Positions 15,315 through 23,488 of a stretch of 37,782 bases of DNA are shown here, piece by piece; the stretch's first letter is position 1; each line of letters opens with the position of its first letter. The notes beneath the pieces are model-generated. The model was not told the DNA's origin and made no database searches. It saw only the letters and a program-made list of their open reading frames with translations. Source of the DNA: Tardiphaga sp. (GTDB taxonomy: Bacteria > Pseudomonadota > Alphaproteobacteria > Rhizobiales > Xanthobacteraceae); the NCBI GenBank assembly GCA_030147505.1, contig JASBVG010000121.1, positions 1 to 37,782 of the forward strand. The letters run 5' to 3'. The position numbers and the translations under genes are program-made.

Positions 15315-16901
15315 TCAATACGCGTTCTCGTTCTTGGTCAGCAGCGAGATCGGTGTGCGGAACAGGATATAGGCGTCGAACAACACCGACCAGTTCTCGA
15401 TATAATAGAGATCGAACTCGACGCGCTTCTGGATTTTCTCCTCGCTGTCGACCTCGCCGCGCCAGCCATTGATCTGGGCCCAGCCGGTGATGCCCGGCTT
15501 GACGCGGTGGCGGGCGAAATAGCCGTCCACGGCTTCATCGAGCAGGCGGCTCTGCAGCTTCTGCTGGACGGCATGCGGGCGCGGGCCGACCAGCGACAGA
15601 TTGCCCTTGAACACCACATTGAACAGCTGCGGCAGCTCGTCGATGCTCGATTTACGGATGAAGCGGCCGACACGGGTGACGCGCTTGTCGCCCTTGGTCA
15701 CCACGGTCTTGGCCAGCGGGTCGGCCTGATCGTGATAGAGCGAGCGAAACTTGAAGACGTCGATGCGCTCGTTGTTGAAGCCGAAGCGCTTCTGCCGGAA
15801 CAATACCGGGCCGGGACTGTCGAGCTTGATGGCGAGCGCGACGAGCGCCATGAAGGGCAGAGCGCAGAGTAGCGCGATGCCGCCCACCACCCGGTCGAAC
15901 AGCCACTTCATGACCAGATCCCAATCGGTGATCGGCGCCTCGAAGACGTCGAGGGTCGGCACCTTGCCGAGATAGGAATAGGAGCGGGGACGGAAACGCA
16001 GCTTGTTGGTATGCGCGGACAGGCGGATATCCACCGGCAGCACCCACAGCTTCTTCAGCATTTCGAGAATGCGCGTTTCGGCTGAGATCGGCAGCGCGAA
16101 CAGCACGAGATCGACGCGGGTGCGGCGCGCGAATTCGATGATATCGTCGATCTTGCCGAGTTTGGGCGCGCCGGAGATGGTGTCCATCGCGCGCTTGTCG
16201 TTGCGGTCGTCGAACACGCCGAGGATCTGGATATCGGAATCCTCCTGCGATTGCAGCTCCCGGATCAATTGCTCCCCATTGGCGTCGGCGCCTACAATAA
16301 CGGTGCGGCGGGCGAGGCGGCCCTGTTGCGCCCAGCGGATGATCAATGCGCGCAGCAGGGTGCGTTGTGCAACGAGCGCGGCGAGGCCGACGAGGAAGAA
16401 CGACGCCAGCCAGACGCGTGACACCGCGTTGCCGAACTTGGCGAAGAACGATACGCCGATGAAGAGCAGGAAGACGAACGCCCAGGCGGACACCATGCGC
16501 GTCAACTGCTTCACGCGACCGCGGAACATCTGCATGTGATAGATGTCGGCAGCCTGGAAGCAGGCGACGGCAACGGCCGACATCGCGACGATACCTGCGG
16601 GATATTCCCAAGTGAAATTGGAGATGCGGGCGACATAGGCGAAGTAAAGCGCGGTGCCGACGATGCTGAGCATCACGAAATCGACGGCCCGCACGGCGCC
16701 GCTGATGACCACCGGCGAATAGGCCGAACGGACTTTCTGTTCGACGATAGCGAGCGCCTCGGGCGTCAGCCTGCGGCGGCGTTCGAACTGGCGGGGCGCC
16801 GATGCGTCCGTCGCAGCAGCATCGATCATTGAGCGTGCGTTGATCGGATCCAAAGCGAATTTCCCATTATTGGATGGCATGCGACGCGTCACGCGAAGCA
16901 T
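15315..16901 (-). CDS. Undecaprenyl-phosphate sugar-1-phosphate transferase (WbaP/WcaJ/ExoY type)
   Basis: 528 aa, full length. This membrane enzyme starts the repeat unit by moving a sugar-1-phosphate (often glucose) from its nucleotide to undecaprenyl phosphate. Layout: four or so N-terminal membrane helices (residues about 65-190), a Rossmann-like cytosolic domain (TVIVGADANGEQLIRELQ), another helix, and the C-terminal catalytic domain with FKFRSL, KSSIDELPQLFNVVFKGNLS, LVGPRPH and KPGITGWAQINGWRGE. An internal ATG at 16880 is an alternative start. The gene sits 101 bases upstream of the ligase gene on the same strand. Confidence 0.95.
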   Translation of the reverse strand: MLRVTRRMPSNNGKFALDPINARSMIDAAATDASAPRQFERRRRLTPEALAIVEQKVRSAYSPVVISGAVRAVDFVMLSIVGTALYFAYVARISNFTWEYPAGIVAMSAVAVACFQAADIYHMQMFRGRVKQLTRMVSAWAFVFLLFIGVSFFAKFGNAVSRVWLASFFLVGLAALVAQRTLLRALIIRWAQQGRLARRTVIVGADANGEQLIRELQSQEDSDIQILGVFDDRNDKRAMDTISGAPKLGKIDDIIEFARRTRVDLVLFALPISAETRILEMLKKLWVLPVDIRLSAHTNKLRFRPRSYSYLGKVPTLDVFEAPITDWDLVMKWLFDRVVGGIALLCALPFMALVALAIKLDSPGPVLFRQKRFGFNNERIDVFKFRSLYHDQADPLAKTVVTKGDKRVTRVGRFIRKSSIDELPQLFNVVFKGNLSLVGPRPHAVQQKLQSRLLDEAVDGYFARHRVKPGITGWAQINGWRGEVDSEEKIQKRVEFDLYYIENWSVLFDAYILFRTPISLLTKNENAY

Positions 16902-16960
16902 ACGCCTTTTCCGCCGAATTAGCGGACAAATCGGAATAATTCGTTACAAGTTAATGAGAA

Positions 16961-18091
16961 TTAGTGATTTGCAAACGCCTCATGGTAGCCGGCGATGACG
17001 CCTTTCACCATGGCATCCTGCGAGAAATGCTGCTGGATGCGCTCACGCAGGATCATGGCGCGCGCACGTGTGCCGTTGAGATCGCCGAGTGCCATTTTGA
17101 TCGCTTCCGCCATGGCGGCGGCATTGCTCGGTGGAAACAGGGCGTCGGTATGCGGTCCGAAGATTTCCGGAATGCCGCCGACATTGGCTGCGATCATCGG
17201 CATGCCGGCCGCGCCCGCCTCGATCACCACATAGGGCATGCTGTCGCCACGCGACGGCACCACCAGCAGCCGCCCCTTGGAGAAGCCGAAACGTGGCTTC
17301 ACATGACCGATGAAGCGCACCGCGCCGCCGAGGCCGAGGCGCTCGATCTGGGCTTTCAGGGCGCTGGTCTCTTCGCCGTCACCGCCGAGGGTAAGGGTGA
17401 CCGTATGGCCGTCGGCACGCAGGCGCGCAACAGCATCGACGAGCAGGTCAGCGCCCTTGATGCGGCGGAATTCGCCGACATAGCAGATGTCGGTGGGGTC
17501 CTCGGCGAGCTCGACCGGGTCGAATTCACCGGCGGTCACGCCATTGAACACGCATTTCACAAGGCCAGAGGGCGTGCCGATCATGCGCTGGTAGGTGTCC
17601 CGGGCAAAGGCGCTCTCGAACAGAAACAGTTCGGTGCGATTCATTAATCCGCGCTCAAGCCGGCTGTAGAATGCGCCTTTGGGAGTGTTCTGCGGATAAT
17701 GCAGCGAGCCGCCATGCGGGGTGTAGATGCGGATGACGTCCTTCGCGTGTCCCTTCAGGCGCACGAAGGCGCCAGCCTTGGCGCCGTGCCCATGCAGCAC
17801 GTCGGGCCTGAGCCGGCGGGCGAGGCTCTTGAACTTGAACCAGACGGAAAAATCGGTTGGGTCTGGCTCGCGCTTGATCGGCAGGCGGTGAATGCCAAGC
17901 TTCATGCGCGGTGCGATTTCCGCCAGCGCGGCATCGGCGCGTTCCCCGCCGGTGAGGCTGTCGGCGAGGATGCCAACCTCATGGCCGCGGTCGGCCTGGC
18001 CGTTGGCGACGTCGATGATGTGACGGAAGATGCCACCGACAGGCGCGCGCACGGCGTGAAGGATGCGGAGCGGCTTGTCCGTGGCAGTCAT
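16961..18091 (-). CDS. Glycosyltransferase family 4
   Basis: 376 aa, GT-B fold. The N-terminal acceptor domain has LHAVRAPVGGIFRHI and DVLHGHGAKAGAF; the C-terminal donor domain has DICYVGEFRRIKGADLL, LTLGGDGEE and VPSRGDSMPYVVIEAGAAG. The usual E-x7-E motif here reads with Asp in place of the first Glu. The start at 18091 (MTATDKPLRILH) is preferred; a frame open to 18163 is possible. It is divergent from the Wzc-like gene with a 232-base shared promoter region. Confidence 0.92.
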   Translation of the reverse strand: MTATDKPLRILHAVRAPVGGIFRHIIDVANGQADRGHEVGILADSLTGGERADAALAEIAPRMKLGIHRLPIKREPDPTDFSVWFKFKSLARRLRPDVLHGHGAKAGAFVRLKGHAKDVIRIYTPHGGSLHYPQNTPKGAFYSRLERGLMNRTELFLFESAFARDTYQRMIGTPSGLVKCVFNGVTAGEFDPVELAEDPTDICYVGEFRRIKGADLLVDAVARLRADGHTVTLTLGGDGEETSALKAQIERLGLGGAVRFIGHVKPRFGFSKGRLLVVPSRGDSMPYVVIEAGAAGMPMIAANVGGIPEIFGPHTDALFPPSNAAAMAEAIKMALGDLNGTRARAMILRERIQQHFSQDAMVKGVIAGYHEAFANH

Positions 18092-18244
18092 GCGTGAAAC
18101 CGGCTTTCGCGGGGAGGGCGCACCCCGCCCTGGACTGAAAATCCCTGAAGAAATTGAATTCAATAAGCGCCATCGCGGTTAACAAAGCGTGAGGCTGCGG
18201 AACTCGCCGTCTCCGAGTCCTTGGTGGGGGAGCATCAACTTGCG

Positions 18245-18284
18245 CGATTAACCGGCCGGCAACCTTAATCGCATTTAATCGATT
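18245..18284. promoter_or_regulatory. Three TTAATCG heptamers in the divergent EPS promoter region
   Basis: CGATTAA (18245-18251) is followed by TTAATCG at 18265-18271 and again at 18275-18281; the last runs into the palindrome AATCGATT. The two direct copies are 10 bases apart, one helical turn. The cluster lies 40-80 bases before the Wzc-like gene. A regulator site is inferred; no family is named. Confidence 0.4.
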
Positions 18285-18323
18285 CCGTTGAGTAGGGGCT
18301 GTGGCGTTCTGTAGGGGTTTGCG

Positions 18324-20711
18324 ATGCGTTGGCCGTTTGGGCGTGCGGGTAAGAGTGTTGCGTCGGTCGATCGGGCTGCCACCGCGCCCGCTACAGAAAA
18401 GTCCGTTTCGCCGCTGAAATCGGCATTCAGCTCCAGAACAAAAGACGCTGTCATTGAAGAACGGGTGACGTCGGCCACGTCGCCACAGCTTGGCGATCTC
18501 GATCTCGATCTCGGTGCGCTCGGCCGCGCGTTGCTGCGCCGGCGGATGTGGGTGATCGTGCCGACGCTGATCGCGGCCATCGGCTCGACCGTTCTCGTCA
18601 ATCTCGTCACCCCGCGCTACAAATCCGAGGCCCGCATCCTGATCGATGGCCGCGAGAACATCTTCCTGCGCCCGAATGGCGAGCGCAGCGAGGAGCGCAG
18701 CACGCTCGATGCGGAGGCCGTTGCCAGCCAGGTGCAGCTCGTGTTGTCGCGCGACCTCGCGCGCGAGGTGATCAAGAGGAACAAGCTGGCCGAACGTCCG
18801 GAATTCGATCCGGTGCTGAAAGGCGCGCAGCCGTGGAAGTCGCTGCTGGCGCTGATCGGTGCCGCGCGCGATCCGTTCTCGATGACGCCGGAAGAGCGCG
18901 TGCTGGATTCCTATTACGAGCGGCTGACGGCTTTTGCGGTCGACAAGTCGCGCGTCATCGTTGTCGAATTCCAGTCGACCGACCCCGATCTCGCGGCCAG
19001 GGTCGCAAACTCCATTGCCGATGGCTACCTCGTGATGCAGCAGGCGGCACGCCAGCAGCAGGCCAAGGCGGCCGGGCAGTGGCTGTCGGGCGAAATCGAC
19101 GATCTGCGCAAAAAGGTCAATGACGCGGAATCCCGCGCGGAGGATTTTCGCTCGAAGTCGAGCCTGTTCATCGGCACCAACAACACATCGCTGTCGAACC
19201 AGCAGCTCGGCGAGATCAACAGCCAGCTCAACAATGCTCGCGCGTTGAAGTCCGATGCAGAATCCAAGGCGCGGCTGATCAAGGAAATGTTGCAGGGCGG
19301 CAAGCCGATCGAATTCTCCGAAGTGCTGAATTCCGACCTGATCCGCCGTCTGTCCGAGCAGCGCGTGACGCTGCGTGCGCAGCTTGCCGAGCAATCCTCG
19401 ACACTGCTCGATGCGCATCCGCGGATCAAGGAACTGCGGGCGCAGCTCGGCGATCTCGACAAGCAGCTCCGCGACGAGGCAGCCAAGCTGTCGCGATCCT
19501 TCGAGAACGATGCGCGTGTCGCGGCCGGCCGCGTCGATGGTCTCACCAACAGCCTCGAACAGTTGAAGCGCCAGGCCTCGAGCAGCAACGGTCAGGACGT
19601 GCAGCTGCGCGCGCTGGAGCGCGAAGCCAAGGCGCAGCGTGACCTGCTGGAGTCCTATCTCGCCAAGTATCGTGAGGCGACGACGCGTGAAAATATCGAC
19701 GGCGCGCCGACCGATGGTCGCGTCATCTCGCGCGCCATCGTTTCCAACACGCCGGCCTATCCGAAGAAGCTACCGGTCGTGCTGATCACCACGCTGGCGA
19801 CGCTCATTCTGACTGCAGGCAGCATCGTCACCGGAGAATTGCTGCGCATGACTGCGCCGCAAGGCCCGGTGTCCGGCAGCACGCGGGTGACGCAGGCCGC
19901 CCGCCGCGTCGAGCCGGAGATGCAGCCGCGTGAGGAACCTGTTGCGCCTCATGCACCGGCGCCGATGGCTGCGGTTGCCTCCGAACCCGCACCAGTCGTT
20001 GCGCCTGCGCCGGTTGCCGTGGCACCGACCATCGTGCCGGCTCCGGAAGTTGCGTCGGTGCAGGCTCCGCTGCGTGACAGCCATCCCGAACTTGTCGCCG
20101 GCGTGACCGAGATCGAACAGCTCGCTCGCGACATCCGCGCCGCTGGAGCTGCTGCGCGAAAAATCACCGTGCTCGGTACTGGTCATAATGACAGCATTTC
20201 GCTGACAGCTCTGACGCTGGCGCGCATTCTCGCGCGCGACGCCAAGGTCGTGCTGGTGGATCTGTCGGCGGCTTCGCCGACGCTGAAGGCAGTTTCCAGC
20301 GATCCGTCGGCGCCCGGCCTTGCCGATCTCATGCTGGGCGAGGCGTCGTTCGGTCAGGTGATCACGAAGGATCGCATGTCCGCGCTGCATATGGTGATGG
20401 CGGGCCGTGCGAGCGCGGACCGCACGCTGCTGCAGTCGCCACGCCTGATCATGGCGCTCGATGCGCTGCTGCGTGTCTACGATCATGTTCTGCTCGATGC
20501 CGGCACTGCGGCCGATCTACCGGCAGGCATGCTGACTGCGCAGGCACGCGCGATCGTGGTGCCGGAAGCCAGCATGGGCATGGAAGCGCGTGCGCGCATG
20601 GCCGATGAGCTGCGGGCCGTCGGTTTCGGCGATGTCCGCATGCTGCGCTCGGTGGCTGAAGCGCCGAATGGCGACGAGCCGAACGGGCATGGGCCGCGGG
20701 TTGCTGCTTGA
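18324..20711 (+). CDS. Wzc/ExoP-like polysaccharide chain-length protein with degenerate kinase domain
   Basis: 795 aa. A Wzz-type co-polymerase region spans residues 60-505: membrane helices at about 75-95 and 484-505 flank a periplasmic domain with YKSEARILIDGRENIFL and coiled coils at 250-450 (KRQASSSNGQDVQLRALERE). A Pro/Ala/Val-rich linker (510-585) leads to a BY-kinase-like domain (600-770). Its nucleotide site is altered: where Walker A (GxxxxGKS/T) is expected the protein reads VLGTGHNDSISLTA (617-630), with no Lys. Walker A' is KVVLVDLSAA (D646), and the B-like strand is HVLLDAG. The C-terminus has no tyrosine cluster. It should control polymer length without normal autophosphorylation; that is inference. 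Confidence 0.9.
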   Translation: MRWPFGRAGKSVASVDRAATAPATEKSVSPLKSAFSSRTKDAVIEERVTSATSPQLGDLDLDLGALGRALLRRRMWVIVPTLIAAIGSTVLVNLVTPRYKSEARILIDGRENIFLRPNGERSEERSTLDAEAVASQVQLVLSRDLAREVIKRNKLAERPEFDPVLKGAQPWKSLLALIGAARDPFSMTPEERVLDSYYERLTAFAVDKSRVIVVEFQSTDPDLAARVANSIADGYLVMQQAARQQQAKAAGQWLSGEIDDLRKKVNDAESRAEDFRSKSSLFIGTNNTSLSNQQLGEINSQLNNARALKSDAESKARLIKEMLQGGKPIEFSEVLNSDLIRRLSEQRVTLRAQLAEQSSTLLDAHPRIKELRAQLGDLDKQLRDEAAKLSRSFENDARVAAGRVDGLTNSLEQLKRQASSSNGQDVQLRALEREAKAQRDLLESYLAKYREATTRENIDGAPTDGRVISRAIVSNTPAYPKKLPVVLITTLATLILTAGSIVTGELLRMTAPQGPVSGSTRVTQAARRVEPEMQPREEPVAPHAPAPMAAVASEPAPVVAPAPVAVAPTIVPAPEVASVQAPLRDSHPELVAGVTEIEQLARDIRAAGAAARKITVLGTGHNDSISLTALTLARILARDAKVVLVDLSAASPTLKAVSSDPSAPGLADLMLGEASFGQVITKDRMSALHMVMAGRASADRTLLQSPRLIMALDALLRVYDHVLLDAGTAADLPAGMLTAQARAIVVPEASMGMEARARMADELRAVGFGDVRMLRSVAEAPNGDEPNGHGPRVAA

Positions 20712-20714
20712 AGG

Positions 20715-20797
20715 CTGTCGTGGCCGGACGTGATCCGGCCATCCTCTTCCTTCACAATGCTGAGAGATGGATGCCCCGGACATATTCGGGCATGACG
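20715..20797. repeat. Bradyrhizobiaceae-type intergenic palindrome
   Basis: Two hairpins: GGCCGGA/TCCGGCC (loop CGTGA), then ATGCCC/GGGCAT about 30 bases on, with partly complementary outer ends. The layout (CCGG-rich hairpin, CATCC, short spacer, GGATGCCC, GGGCATGACG) is a repeat I recognise in Bradyrhizobium-type genomes. It lies between the converging Wzc-like and FemAB-like genes. Confidence 0.65.
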
Positions 20798-20827
20798 CTG
20801 TTCTTGCTATTGTCGCTGTTTCGCCGT

Positions 20828-22012
20828 CTAGCGCTGAAACGCGCTGCGCAGTTTCTGCGCCATTTGCAGTAGTGCGGGCGATTGCTTCACCATCCGCTTG
20901 GCATGCGCCACCGACGACAGGCCGAGCGCGCCCAGGCGTCCGCGCGTGGTCAGCGGGATATAACTGTCGAAGATGATCTCGTCGTCCTTGCAAAACATGC
21001 GCTTGTAGTCGCCTTCGCCGATGCCGAGATCGAGCGAGCTGATGCCACGCTCGGCATAGTAATCGACGATGCTGCGCATCAGGATCAGGCCCGGGCTGTA
21101 TTTTGCATTTGCCGACATGGTGTAGGTGTTGAACATCATCGAGAAGCGAAGCTCGTCGGCGACGCCGGCATACATGGCGATGACTTCTTCGTCGCAGGCG
21201 AGGGCATGGATGTCGATGGCGTAGCCGCCAGTACGTGGGGTGGTACAGGCCTCGCGCAAGAAGGCTTCAATGCCGGGCTCGGCGAATACGTCGGGCAGGC
21301 CTTGCTCGGCCATGCGCAGCGGCTTCACCGCGAAGAACATGTCGAGCACGCGGGCGATTTCACCGGGCGTCGTTGCATGCATGTAACCGTAACCTGGCAG
21401 GCTCTTGTATTTCGCCTCCTTGGTCTTCAGCCGCTTGCGCATTGAATTGGACACGCGATCGGTTGGCGCCGCATCGGGCGCCATGATCAGCACCGGGCAT
21501 TCATTGGCGGATCGCTGATGCGGCAGCAGTGCCAGCGGGTTGGCGACCCCGTGCCACGTTTGCGGTTGCTGGAGAAGGGCGAGGATGTCGATCCTGTCAC
21601 TGCTCGCCTGAATGCCCTTGAGCAGCGCATTGATATTGTCGCGCGTGGCTGACTCTGCGAAGTCGCGGCGCCACAATGGCATGTTGAAAGTGACATGCTT
21701 GCCGCCGGGAAAGCTCGCAACGCGCATGCCGTTCTCGCGGCCGATGACGAGCGGCAGCAATAGAAGCGGTTGTTGCTCGGCATCGTAGGCGACGACGATG
21801 AAGGGCTGCACGCCCTCTGCCTTGCCGGCGTGCTTCTGCCAGGCGACCAGAAAGTCGAAGCGTTGATAGGGTGTCGCGAGATGCGCGGATGTCTCGAACT
21901 GCCGCCAGACAGGTTCGGCACTCACGAAATCGGAGAAAATATCGATGCGCGCGATGTGCGGCGTGCCGGGGCGTGCCGCGATTGGTTTATCCATTGCCGC
22001 AGCCATGGTCAT
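20828..22012 (-). CDS. GNAT/FemAB-like acyltransferase (CelD/BcsL family)
   Basis: 394 aa. Matches the pattern of the CelD/BcsL-type acetyltransferases: an N-terminal region with PYQRFDFLVAWQKHAG and QPFIVVAYDAEQQPLLLLPL, and a C-terminal GNAT-like domain with MSANAKYSPGLILMRSIVDY and SLDLGIGEGDYKRMFCKDDE. In other loci such proteins acylate polysaccharide sugars or aid their export; the acyl group here is not predictable. Start uncertain: ATGs at 22012, 22006 and 21994 are in frame, and the frame is open to 22072. It runs opposite to its neighbours, so it has its own promoter. Confidence 0.85.
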   Translation of the reverse strand: MTMAAAMDKPIAARPGTPHIARIDIFSDFVSAEPVWRQFETSAHLATPYQRFDFLVAWQKHAGKAEGVQPFIVVAYDAEQQPLLLLPLVIGRENGMRVASFPGGKHVTFNMPLWRRDFAESATRDNINALLKGIQASSDRIDILALLQQPQTWHGVANPLALLPHQRSANECPVLIMAPDAAPTDRVSNSMRKRLKTKEAKYKSLPGYGYMHATTPGEIARVLDMFFAVKPLRMAEQGLPDVFAEPGIEAFLREACTTPRTGGYAIDIHALACDEEVIAMYAGVADELRFSMMFNTYTMSANAKYSPGLILMRSIVDYYAERGISSLDLGIGEGDYKRMFCKDDEIIFDSYIPLTTRGRLGALGLSSVAHAKRMVKQSPALLQMAQKLRSAFQR

Positions 22013-22118
22013 TGCGATGCCCTGTCGGGATTTTTCCGTTTGAGGCGGAGTTTCGCAAAGAAATCTCAACAAACGGTAAGGACTATGGCAGCGCGGGGAT
22101 GACCGCAGGGAGCGCGCG

Positions 22119-23126
22119 GTGTCGTTGGGGACGGATTGGACGGCGTTGAAGCTGGAACTGGCTTATGCCAGTGGCTTCTGGCGTCTGCTGGAACCATCGC
22201 GCGGCGGCGCCGGTATCATCCTCAAATTCGAACGCGTGCGACCTGCACGGGACACCGCGTTCCAGCCCTTGCGGGCGCATGAGATCACTCCGCAAGTCCT
22301 GCACCGGCTGATCGTCAAGCTGACGCGCTGGCCATTCGATATCGTTTCCATGGACGAAGCCTGTCGCCGGGCGCAGGCACCGCAGAGGGGGCGCCGCTTC
22401 GTCGCACTGACCTTCGATGGCGGAACGCGCGACTTCGTCGACTATGCCTGGCCGCTGCTGTCCGGTCATCAGGTGCCGTTCACCGTCTATCTGCCAAGCG
22501 CCTTTCCAGACGGGGTCGGGCGCATGTGGTGGCTGGCGCTGGAGCAGATCATTGCGCGGCAGGATCGTATCAATGCGGTCGTCGATGACGTGAGGCGCTA
22601 TTTCGAGACAGCGGATATCGCCGGCAAATATCAAGCATATCACTATCTCAATGGCTGGCTGCGCAGTCTGCCACAGCGTGAGCTTGATCGTGCAATCGAC
22701 GATCTCTGCATGCGCTACGACGTCGATCTCGCTGCGGTGTCGCGTGCGGCTGCGATGACATGGATTGATGTGGCGATCTTTGCCGGCGACCCGTTGGCCA
22801 CGATCGGCACCAGTACGCTGAACTATCCGGTCCTGGCCCTTCTCGACGACGCAACGGCGAAGCGAGAGATGGCGATGGGGAAGGTCGTAGCCGAAGCGGC
22901 TCTGCCGGCGCCGCCGCGGCATTTTGCATTTCCGTTCGGGGACACTGCATCGTTCTCATCACGCGACGTCGCGATGGCGAAAACGCAGGGCCTTGCGAGC
23001 GCGGTGACGTCGGTGCCGGGCGTGGTGATGGCGGGTGCGGACATGCATGCGCTGCCGCGGTTGGCAGGGGACGGGCGGCGCTCGTTGCGAGCGCTCCGTG
23101 TCCTCATGGCAGGCGTGAAACTGTAG
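22119..23126 (+). CDS. Polysaccharide deacetylase (NodB) family protein lacking metal ligands
   Basis: 335 aa. The NodB fold is clear: VALTFDGGTRDFVDYAWPLL (95-114), FTVYLPSAF, HFAFPFGDTA (268-277) and the C-terminal ALPRL. The metal-binding triad is not intact. The normal TFDDG reads TFDGG (position 101 is Gly, not Asp), and the H(S/T)xxxH motif reads IGTSTLNYPVL (229-239), with Ser and Tyr at the two His positions. A normal metal-dependent deacetylase reaction is therefore unlikely. It may be a carbohydrate-binding or regulatory relative. The gene is divergent from the FemAB-like gene. Confidence 0.85.
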   Translation: MSLGTDWTALKLELAYASGFWRLLEPSRGGAGIILKFERVRPARDTAFQPLRAHEITPQVLHRLIVKLTRWPFDIVSMDEACRRAQAPQRGRRFVALTFDGGTRDFVDYAWPLLSGHQVPFTVYLPSAFPDGVGRMWWLALEQIIARQDRINAVVDDVRRYFETADIAGKYQAYHYLNGWLRSLPQRELDRAIDDLCMRYDVDLAAVSRAAAMTWIDVAIFAGDPLATIGTSTLNYPVLALLDDATAKREMAMGKVVAEAALPAPPRHFAFPFGDTASFSSRDVAMAKTQGLASAVTSVPGVVMAGADMHALPRLAGDGRRSLRALRVLMAGVKL

Positions 23127-23129
23127 CCG

Positions 23130-23345
23130 CTATTCGTCTTCCGGATCCGGCTTCTGCATCCAGCTGACGATCGGCATCGCTGGCAGCACCCAGCCGATCC
23201 CGGCGACCACATAGAAGATTGCCTGTCGCCAACCCGCGGCGGCCAGCCACGGCATCTGCGCCATCGCCATGCCGAGCAGCGACCACACCACCACGAGGAT
23301 CAGGAGCAGGATGGTTCCGAGGAATTTGCGAGTGCGGATTTTCAT
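23130..23345 (-). CDS. DUF2842 domain protein
   Basis: 71 aa with two membrane helices (residues about 9-30 and 41-60), beginning MKIRTRKFLGTILLLILVVV and ending in an acidic tail (KPDPEDE). This fits DUF2842, a short alphaproteobacterial family of unknown role. The start at 23345 is preferred; the open frame to 23414 lacks support. It converges with the NodB-like gene with almost no spacer, and diverges from ctaA. Confidence 0.8.
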   Translation of the reverse strand: MKIRTRKFLGTILLLILVVVWSLLGMAMAQMPWLAAAGWRQAIFYVVAGIGWVLPAMPIVSWMQKPDPEDE

Positions 23346-23488
23346 GGATGGTCGCGGTAGGGTGGGCAAAGTGCCCAACTTTGCAGGGTGGGACGGGCGG
23401 ACTATAAGGGGCACGAAAATCCGTTAAAAGCGCTGTTTTGCAAAGCGCTGCCTCAACGCACCGAGATCGATTGCCAAGATTGAGTCCC

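Noticed and set aside
17979..19418. A 479-codon open frame on the minus strand
   Set aside because: It is opposite the start of the Wzc-like gene and the GT4 gene start. The product shows no domain and codon choice mirrors the real genes.
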